NCBI GenBank assembly: GCA_900556295.1
Contig: USOK01000005.1
Coordinates: 1 to 18,304 of the forward strand
Length of the DNA stretch: 18,304 nt
Direction: 5' to 3'
From: an uncultured bacterium
GTDB taxonomy: Bacteria; Cyanobacteriota; Vampirovibrionia; Gastranaerophilales; Gastranaerophilaceae
The notes beneath the pieces are model-generated. The model did no database searches. It had not been told where the DNA came from and worked only from the letters and a program-made list of their open reading frames with translations. Positions 13,594 to 18,304 of the stretch are shown piece by piece (position 1 is the stretch's first letter; each line of letters starts with the position of its first letter). The translations under genes were made by a program, and so were the position numbers.

Positions 13594-13629
13594 TTAACTA
13601 TTTAATGCCTCTAATATACTTTCTTCCAT
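13594..13629 (-). other. Possible 11-codon coupling ORF between XRE gene and holA frame
   Basis: MEESILEALNS, whose ATG overlaps the XRE stop as TAATG and whose own stop overlaps, again as TAATG, the upstream ATG of the extended holA frame. Two consecutive 1-nt stop/start overlaps could carry ribosomes from the XRE gene to holA. No Shine-Dalgarno is needed for such reinitiation, but chance is quite possible at this A+T content. Confidence 0.25.
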
Positions 13630-13856
13630 TATTCTTCAAACAAAAATAACTTATACATATCAATTTGTAGTGCATTGGCAACTTTTGCAACAGTTTGAAG
13701 TGATGGAGATTGCTCACCACGTTCAATTATCCCCATTGTAGAACGAGCAATTCCTGCCATATCAGCAAGAATTTCTTGTGAAATCCCTCGTTTCACTCGT
13801 TCAAGCCGAATATTCAGTCCTACTTTTTTATCAATCTCGTCTATTTTAATAACCAT
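13629..13856 (-). CDS. Small XRE-family transcriptional regulator (locus 2)
   Basis: 75 residues, a single XRE/Cro HTH domain. Core RGISQEILADMAGIARSTMGIIERG (about 23-47), then SPSLQTVAKVANALQIDMYKLF. It aligns end to end with the regulator at 3040-3252 (shared LNI+ER/RMK+GISQE.LA, SxxxxxxIE, P, VAKVxxxLxIDxxxL), so the two are probably paralogues. Divergent from a pilin-like gene, as at locus 1. A perfect 13-bp inverted repeat in the shared upstream region is the likely operator. TATTAT lies 7 nt before its ATG. holA follows in the same direction. Confidence 0.9.
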   Translation of the reverse strand: MVIKIDEIDKKVGLNIRLERVKRGISQEILADMAGIARSTMGIIERGEQSPSLQTVAKVANALQIDMYKLFLFEE

Positions 13857-13858
13857 AT

Positions 13859-13932
13859 TGTCTATAATAATAAATTATTGACACATAATAATACACGTGA
13901 TATTATAAACATATTACACATTATTATAGACA
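13859..13932. promoter_or_regulatory. Operator-like perfect inverted repeat between XRE gene and pilin-like gene (locus 2)
   Basis: TGTCTATAATAAT (13859-13871) and its exact complement ATTATTATAGACA (13920-13932), with 48 nt between. A third copy of the half-site, TGTCTATATAGTA, lies at 13947-13959. The CTATA core also occurs in both halves of the locus 1 repeat. The repeats flank a TTGACA-17-TATTAT promoter. Confidence 0.65.
13878..13906 (+). promoter_or_regulatory. Main promoter candidate of pilin-like gene, locus 2
   Basis: TTGACA (13878-13883), 17-nt spacer, TATTAT (13901-13906), between the two inverted-repeat halves. A second weaker candidate, TTGACT-18-TATGAT, is at 13934-13963. Confidence 0.6.
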
Positions 13933-13994
13933 TTTGACTAATTTGATGTCTATATAGTATGATTATGATGTATTTCATCACACATGAGGGTAAA

Positions 13995-14771
13995 ATGAAG
14001 AACAGAGCTTTTACACTTGCAGAAGTTTTAATTACGTTAGGAATTATTGGAATTGTTTCTGCGCTAGTTTTGCCTAGTAAAATTGAAGATTACCAAAAGC
14101 GTAAAACGGCAATTGCTGTTAAAAAAGCTTATGTAGAACTCAATCAGGTTTTAGAGATGTCGATGAAAGATCACGGAGATCCTTCAACTTGGGATTATCA
14201 AACTGCAGGCGAACTTGTTCCGTGGGTGCAAACATATATAGAACCATATGTAAAAGTTGTTAAATCAGGCACTTGCCCCGGAGGGAATCAGCAATGTCTA
14301 GGAATGAATCCTCTGCAAGCACTCGGATATGATCCAAAATCAAACAGCGCAAATGCAAGCGTTCCAACTTATATGATAGTAAAAACTGGACCTGATATGG
14401 CTTGGGGGTTTTGGAGATACCAAAATTGGCTTTGGTATGAGCATAATACACGTATTAGAGTTTGGGTTCGCAACTCATCAAAAATTCAGTTTTGGAAATA
14501 CAAATATGCATATATAGGCAAGGATGTTTTTACATTTGTATTAGATGTAAACAATCCTAAACCACATATTGCTCCATATAATCCAATAAATTATTCTGGA
14601 ATTACAAATACAAGAAAAGTTACAAGAGATGATCTTCTTGGTACAGGTTGGGGAGGTTGCAATAAAAAAGCAAGTGGTAGTGGTTATTGGGGACCTGGAG
14701 ATGCTTGTTCGGCGTTAATTATGTATGATGGCTGGGAAATTTCGAAAGATTATCCATGGAGAAGAAATTAG
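13995..14771 (+). CDS. Type IV pilin-like secreted protein (prepilin N-terminus), locus 2
   Basis: 258 residues from the chosen start. Prepilin signal MKNRA then FTLAEVLITLGIIGIVSALVLP, with Glu at +5; Ala instead of Gly at -1, which deviates from the classical site. The mature part is rich in Trp and Tyr (WGFWRYQNWLWYEHNTRIRVWV, WKYKYAY) with Cys-containing loops (SGTCPGGNQQC, GGCNKK, GDACSAL), typical of an extracytoplasmic domain; no enzyme motif recognised. The frame extends 12 codons further up (13959), but ATG 13995 has the GAGGG ribosome site and gives a normal short leader. Same prepilin start as the protein at 3305, otherwise little similarity. Likely controlled by the divergent XRE protein. 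Confidence 0.85.
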   Translation: MKNRAFTLAEVLITLGIIGIVSALVLPSKIEDYQKRKTAIAVKKAYVELNQVLEMSMKDHGDPSTWDYQTAGELVPWVQTYIEPYVKVVKSGTCPGGNQQCLGMNPLQALGYDPKSNSANASVPTYMIVKTGPDMAWGFWRYQNWLWYEHNTRIRVWVRNSSKIQFWKYKYAYIGKDVFTFVLDVNNPKPHIAPYNPINYSGITNTRKVTRDDLLGTGWGGCNKKASGSGYWGPGDACSALIMYDGWEISKDYPWRRN

Positions 14772-14780
14772 TGGTATAAT
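14772..14780 (+). promoter_or_regulatory. Extended -10 promoter of the small acidic gene
   Basis: TGGTATAAT (TGn plus TATAAT at 14775-14780) 23 nt before the ATG at 14804; no good -35. A strong ribosome site AAAAAGGAGA follows. Confidence 0.5.
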
Positions 14781-14803
14781 AATTTTAAAAAGGAGATAAA
14801 ATT

Positions 14804-15004
14804 ATGTATCACATTTATACAATAAAAAACAAATCAGAATTTTCAAAAACATTGATAGCTGAAACAAAAGACTATGACGAAGCTTTAGAAAAAGCAGAAA
14901 AAGCTATTGCCGGTAAAGAAGGCTACAATTATATTGTAGAAGAAACAGACGGCTCTATGAACAGTTATGGCGAACTCCTCACAACTGTAGTTGCAGAAGG
15001 CTAA
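14804..15004 (+). CDS. Small hypothetical acidic protein
   Basis: 66 residues, no family recognised. Soluble, Glu/Lys-rich, with a predicted beta start (YHIYTIKNK), a helix DYDEALEKAEKAIAGK (about 26-41) and a beta stretch NYIVEET, a beta-alpha-beta outline. Strong ribosome site AAAAAGGAGATAAAATT before the ATG and its own TATAAT make it a convincing gene. It follows the pilin-like gene by 32 nt; any shared function is unknown. Confidence 0.75.
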   Translation: MYHIYTIKNKSEFSKTLIAETKDYDEALEKAEKAIAGKEGYNYIVEETDGSMNSYGELLTTVVAEG

Positions 15005-15093
15005 ATTTATTGTTCATTCCACTATCGTGGCACTTTGACTCCGTAATCTGTTGTTTATTTTCATAAATAACTGATATTATCAATTATCAATAA

Positions 15094-15158
15094 TCTGATA
15101 CGGTCTTTTCACTTCTCACGTTTCGCTTTTCACTTGTTTTCTTCTTCACTTTTATACG
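15094..15158. repeat. Half-element (right-arm type), one end of a 65-bp inverted repeat pair
   Basis: TCTGATACGGTC followed by inverted heptamers (TTTTCAC, TTCTCAC, GTTTCGC, TTTTCAC) and on to TTTTATACG. Its reverse complement matches 17950-18014 at 59 of 65 positions (40 of 42 in the inner-arm part). No partner left arm lies next to it. The rest of the gap 15005-15201 shows only a weak GTATC/GATAC stem near 15170. Confidence 0.8.
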
Positions 15159-15201
15159 ATAGTATCTTATCCCGATACGGCCCCTGCATCTTTGCTTCTA
15201 A

Positions 15202-15879
15202 TCATCTAATCCACTTTAACATCACCTGTGCTGAAATTACTCCGCAGAGAAAGTCTTTTCGAGTTTTTAGCTTAAAGCCTTTGTTTTCGAAATCTTTTAT
15301 CAAATCTTCCGGTGGAGGGAATGCGTGTTTTGATTTTATCAGATATGAATAAGCTTCAGCATTTTCTGTCAAGAGCTTTGTTAATACTGGAGTTAATGTG
15401 TCATAAATTTTGCTGGCAAAATTCTTTCTTCCGAAGTCTAGGTGTAAAAACTCTCCGTTCGGTTTCAAAATTCGATAAATTTCTTCGACAGCTTTTTCAG
15501 CATTTTGAATATTCCTCAATCCAAAACCCATTAGTGCAAAGTCAAAAGAATTCTCCTCATAAGGCAGATTTGTAACATCGCCTTGCATAAATCTTATATT
15601 TGGATGTTTGGATTTTGCAATTGACAACATTTTTTCGGAAAAATCTATTCCAGTAACACAGGCATACGGTTCTGATTTTTTTACAACTGCTGACAAATCG
15701 CCTGTTCCGCAACACAGGTCAATAACGTTTGCATGCGGTTTTATGTCGAGTAGTTTTACTGCAGATTTTTTTACGTAATCTTGTGTACCTAAAGACATTA
15801 CACGATTTATAAAATCGTATTTGCTTGCAATCATATTAAACATTGTGTGAATAGTTTCAGGAGTTTTGTCCGGCGTCAT
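15202..15879 (-). CDS. ubiE: Demethylmenaquinone/ubiquinone C-methyltransferase
   Basis: SAM-dependent C-methylation of the quinone ring (UbiE/MenG/COQ5 family), final step of menaquinone synthesis. 225 residues, typical. Seen: HTMFNMIASKYDFINRVMSLG (11-31), the SAM motif VIDLCCGTGD (52-61), GIDFSEKML, GDVTNLPYEENSFD (100-113) and the family mark GFGLRNI (118-124). Ribosome site AAAAGG. Whether the substrate is menaquinone (menG) or another quinone cannot be told from this window; no other quinone gene is adjacent. Divergent from the DUF4127 gene with only 48 nt between starts. Confidence 0.93.
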   Translation of the reverse strand: MTPDKTPETIHTMFNMIASKYDFINRVMSLGTQDYVKKSAVKLLDIKPHANVIDLCCGTGDLSAVVKKSEPYACVTGIDFSEKMLSIAKSKHPNIRFMQGDVTNLPYEENSFDFALMGFGLRNIQNAEKAVEEIYRILKPNGEFLHLDFGRKNFASKIYDTLTPVLTKLLTENAEAYSYLIKSKHAFPPPEDLIKDFENKGFKLKTRKDFLCGVISAQVMLKWIR

Positions 15880-15893
15880 AAATTGTTACCTTT

Positions 15894-15921
15894 TTGCTTA
15901 AATTCAATCTTAACATATAAT
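15894..15921 (+). promoter_or_regulatory. Promoter of DUF4127-mntP, leaderless geometry
   Basis: TTGCTT (15894-15899), 16-nt spacer, TATAAT (15916-15921), then 6 nt to the ATG at 15928; no Shine-Dalgarno. Confidence 0.65.
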
Positions 15922-15927
15922 AAAGTT

Positions 15928-17370
15928 ATGAACATAGCTTTTATACCAATAGATAATAGACCGGTTTGTTATACCTTGCCGGAGCAGATTTGTGCAATAG
16001 ATAGTGATATTAATCTCTTTATGCCTAAAAGAGAGTTTTTGGGTTCACTTACAAAATATGCTGATGTTGAGGCAATTTTTGATTGGCTGAAAAAACTTCC
16101 TCAGATGGACGCAATTGTAATGTGCTTGGATACCGTTGCTTATGGAGGTTTGATTTCGTCAAGAAGATGCCCCGATACATTTGATGAAATTAAAAATAGA
16201 GTTGAGAACTTAAAATCTATTTTGGAGAAAAAGAATGCAAAAATTTACGCTTTTTCTAGTATAATGCGAATTTCTAACAACAATGTTAATGAAGAAGAAA
16301 AAGAATATTGGGATAAATGGGGCAAAAAAATCTTTGATTATTCTTATCAAACCCACAAATTAGGTACTGAAAGCTGTATTACAAACGTTATTCCATCAGA
16401 AATTTTGGACGACTATATTGCGACTCGCAAAAGAAATTTTGAAATAAACAAACTTTATCTTGAATACCAAAAACAAGGGCTTTTCAATACTTTAGTGTTT
16501 TCTAAAGATGATTGTGCGGAATATGGATTTAATGTTCAAGAAGCAAAAGCGTTGGAAAAGCTTGGTGGCTTTGTAAAAACCGGAGCGGATGAAATTCCTC
16601 TGACTCTACTTGCAAGAGCAATTATGAAAAAACTAAAGCCTGTATCTGAAAAAGAAACAAGTAGGGTGGGGAAAACGCAGTGTCCCCACCGAGATAAGTG
16701 CCAAGAAACAGGTATAAAAATTGCTCCAATATTTCTTGTACCTGAATGCAAAGATTTAATCTCGAACTACGAAGATGTTTCTATTGAAAAATCCGTAAAA
16801 GGACAGATTGAACTTGCAGGATGTAGCGTTTGCGAGCCTGATGATGCGGATATTTTGCTTTATGTCAATAACTTTGAAGATCATCAGGGTGAAATTGTTA
16901 TGAAAGTCCCGACACAAACGTTTTCAGGGAAGTGGCAAAAACCGTCAAAACCTTATATGGTTGCGGATGTAAGATATGCAAACGGAGCAGATAATGCGTT
17001 TGTGAAACAATTGTTTGAGGTTGGTTTTGATGAAAACTTTTTGGGCTATTCGGCTTGGAATACTTCAGCAAATTCTTTAGGTAGTTTGATTTGCGGTGCA
17101 ATTGTTTTTAAAGGGGCAAAAATGCAGAATAACGTCGGAAAGGATTTTTATTTTGGCAGAGATTTTTTAAAGCTTCAAACAGTTCGTTTGCTTGACGACT
17201 GGGCTTATCAGGCGAATGTAAGACAGCAGTTGACTTCTCCGGATGAAAAACTTGTAAAAGAATTGATGAAACCGTATGAAGAAAAGGTTTTTGAAGTACT
17301 TGGTGTTAATTATGACACAAGTTATAAATTCCCTTGGAACAGGCTGTTTGAGGTTGAAGTATGCATATAG
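15928..17370 (+). CDS. DUF4127 family protein
   Basis: 480 residues from the chosen start, near the usual 500 of the family. The N-terminal IAFIPIDNRPVCYTLPEQI (3-21) and DAIVMCLDTVAYGGLISSRR (about 68-87) are the family signatures; function is not established. No signal peptide or membrane helix, so probably cytoplasmic. The frame runs up to 15847, but those 27 codons overlap the ubiE start on the other strand; ATG 15928 sits 6 nt after TATAAT and begins the conserved sequence. Oddity: residues about 245-255 (RVGKTQCPHR region) are encoded by a REP-like GTAG-hairpin inserted in frame. Its end overlaps the mntP start by 10 nt, implying translational coupling. Confidence 0.88.
   Translation: MNIAFIPIDNRPVCYTLPEQICAIDSDINLFMPKREFLGSLTKYADVEAIFDWLKKLPQMDAIVMCLDTVAYGGLISSRRCPDTFDEIKNRVENLKSILEKKNAKIYAFSSIMRISNNNVNEEEKEYWDKWGKKIFDYSYQTHKLGTESCITNVIPSEILDDYIATRKRNFEINKLYLEYQKQGLFNTLVFSKDDCAEYGFNVQEAKALEKLGGFVKTGADEIPLTLLARAIMKKLKPVSEKETSRVGKTQCPHRDKCQETGIKIAPIFLVPECKDLISNYEDVSIEKSVKGQIELAGCSVCEPDDADILLYVNNFEDHQGEIVMKVPTQTFSGKWQKPSKPYMVADVRYANGADNAFVKQLFEVGFDENFLGYSAWNTSANSLGSLICGAIVFKGAKMQNNVGKDFYFGRDFLKLQTVRLLDDWAYQANVRQQLTSPDEKLVKELMKPYEEKVFEVLGVNYDTSYKFPWNRLFEVEVCI
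16661..16690. repeat. REP-like element inside the DUF4127 coding frame
   Basis: GTAG (16661-16664) then GGTGGGGA (16665-16672), a 10-nt loop and TCCCCACC (16683-16690): 8-bp perfect stem. It matches the GTAG-GGYGGG layout of the repeat at 10235-10258. G+C-rich against the gene's A+T-rich codons, and it leaves the frame open. Confidence 0.65.
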
Positions 17371-17900
17371 CAGAATTGATTTTTTTGAGTATCGCATTGG
17401 GTGTGGATTGCCTTGTAGTATCATTTTCACAAGGTTTGATTTTTACAAAAAACAGGACAAAAAATTCGTTTGCTCTTGCTCTAACCATGGGAATCTCACA
17501 AAGTGTAATGCCTCTTATAGGTTACATTGGTGTGGGTTTGTTAAGTAAATACATTGAGGCTTATAGTAGTTGGTTGGTTTTTGCAATATTTATGGCGCTA
17601 GGGGGAAAATTTATTTACGAAGCTTTTCAAGAAAAAGAAGAAACTGTCTGCTGTATCGGGTTGAAGTGTTTGATAGGCATGGGAATTGCAACAAGTATTG
17701 ATGCAATGGCGGCTGGTGTAAGTTTAAGGCTAACGAATACAACGTTATTGTTATCAATTTCTATGATTGGGCTCGCATCGTTTGGAATGTCGTTGATAGG
17801 TTTTTGGTCAGGTAACTTTTTTAAACAATTACCATCAAAATATCTTGAAATTTTTGGCGGGGTTATATTAATATTGCTGGCTGTAAAAGCGATTGTGTAA
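17361..17900 (+). CDS. mntP: Manganese efflux pump, MntP family
   Basis: Six-helix inner-membrane exporter that lowers cytoplasmic Mn2+. 179 residues, family length 180-190. The two pseudo-repeat motifs carrying the membrane Asp are visible: LSIALGVDCLVVSFSQG (9-25) and GMGIATSIDAMAAGVSL (about 106-122), with further apolar helices between and after. Divergence: the first motif has Cys-Leu after the Asp where MntP often has Ala-Phe. The start overlaps the DUF4127 end by 10 nt, so it depends on upstream translation. No separate promoter or known Mn riboswitch (yybP-ykoY) is visible, so control may be through the shared promoter. Confidence 0.9.
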   Translation: MHIAELIFLSIALGVDCLVVSFSQGLIFTKNRTKNSFALALTMGISQSVMPLIGYIGVGLLSKYIEAYSSWLVFAIFMALGGKFIYEAFQEKEETVCCIGLKCLIGMGIATSIDAMAAGVSLRLTNTTLLLSISMIGLASFGMSLIGFWSGNFFKQLPSKYLEIFGGVILILLAVKAIV

Positions 17901-17949
17901 AGTAGATTGTTTTAGAAAGAAAAGATAAGGTTAAGTAAGGTACTAGGGG

Positions 17950-18014
17950 CGTATAAAAGTGAATAGGATAATAAGTGAAAAGTGAAACGTGAGAAGTGAA
18001 AAGACCATATCAGA
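17950..18014. repeat. Half-element (left-arm type), other end of the 65-bp inverted repeat pair
   Basis: CGTATAAAAGTGAA, then heptamers in register (GTGAAAA 17975, GTGAAAC 17982, GTGAGAA 17989, GTGAAAA 17996) and GACCATATCAGA. Reverse-complement partner of 15094-15158 (59 of 65). Confidence 0.8.
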
Positions 18015-18031
18015 AGTAAAAAAGATAATAA

Positions 18032-18073
18032 GTGAATAGGTGAATAAGTTCATTAAGTTTACTTTGTTCAAAA
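18032..18073. repeat. Truncated heptamer-arm element, copy H
   Basis: Two arm units (GTGAATA at 18032 and 18040, each with one extra base after it), GTTCATT, then the left interior AAGTTTACTTTGTTCAAAA as in copies C-E. No right interior or right arm follows: a broken copy. Confidence 0.65.
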
Positions 18074-18075
18074 GC

Positions 18076-18304
18076 AGTTATGAATTCCATGCCAAATCTT
18101 TTACAATTCTTAATATATAATTAAACCATGCAATCATGCTCATGCCATGGGTTTTCATGATTTAAAATCTCAAAACCATGTCACAGCTTGTTCTCAACCA
18201 TGATTGACTTCTGAAAATCGGCTGTATTGCCGTGATTGCGGATGTTGTTACAATTTTTAATAATCACATGTTGTGCCCTTGAAATAATTTCCTGATTTTT
18301 TATA
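18076..18304. other. Edge region without a clear gene; possible 3' end of a minus-strand ORF
   Basis: On the minus strand a frame is open from the window edge (18303) for about 40 codons to a TGA at 18181-18183 (ending SIMVENKL), and resumes for 21 more codons (HGFEILNHENPW...) to a TAA. I recognise no family. CATG is unusually frequent (about nine in this stretch). It may be the tail of a gene lying beyond the window, a decayed gene, or non-coding. Confidence 0.25.

Noticed and set aside
18121..18183. Selenocysteine read-through at the TGA in the edge ORF
   Set aside because: No SECIS-like hairpin could be convincingly drawn after the TGA and no selenoprotein family is recognised; an ordinary stop or decay is simpler.

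Overview
The window looks like an A+T-rich chromosomal segment of a Gram-negative bacterium. Lipid A genes (lpxD, lpxC, fabZ, lpxA) and a heptose-nucleotide gene (rfaE2) point to an LPS outer membrane. Two secreted proteins with the prepilin-like start FTLAEVLITLG, plus the mix of small hypothetical genes, suggest a gut relative of Candidatus Gastranaerophilales (Vampirovibrionia/Melainabacteria). That placement is inference; no rRNA or tRNA gene is present.

Layout. 1-2270: the 3' part of glyA, then a WecA/TagO-type undecaprenyl-phosphate sugar-phosphate transferase. 2256-2966: a consensus promoter inside the end of wecA, a structured leader of about 150 nt and a small glycine-rich hypothetical gene closed by a probably bidirectional terminator. 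3040-4018: a small XRE regulator divergent from a pilin-like gene. 4096-5436: asd and a small hypothetical gene. 5533-10105: rfaE2, a four-helix-bundle (23S-IVP family) gene, lpxD, lpxC, fabZ, terminator, then lpxA from its own promoter. 10287-11411: M29 aminopeptidase. 11412-11698: no annotated-size gene, but a candidate type I toxin-antitoxin locus. 11699-13534: holB and holA on the minus strand. 13629-14753: a second XRE/pilin-like divergent pair. 14804-15004: a small acidic protein. 15202-17900: ubiE/menG (minus), a DUF4127 gene and mntP. 17901-18304: repeats and a gene-poor edge.

What stands out. (1) A family of palindromic intergenic elements has arms made of tandem heptamers (GTGARNN) and a shared interior. 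It fills nearly every gap of the LPS cluster and also lies near glyA and mntP. One copy carries the four-helix-bundle gene between its arms, so the short copies may be non-autonomous derivatives of that gene-bearing form. (2) At 11417-11698 a 21-codon hydrophobic peptide gene with an ideal Shine-Dalgarno lies under a promoter and faces an antisense promoter that has no other gene to serve: the layout of a type I toxin-antitoxin. (3) Two separate loci pair a 70-75 aa XRE regulator divergently with a pilin-like secreted protein, with operator-like dyads sharing a CTATA core. (4) Three genes have a -10 hexamer exactly 6 nt before ATG, suggesting leaderless mRNAs. (5) REP-like GTAG-hairpins occur twice, once inside the DUF4127 coding frame. 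(6) A 65-bp imperfect inverted repeat brackets the ubiE-DUF4127-mntP block.

All calls come from reading sequence and motifs by eye; no database search or folding program was run.
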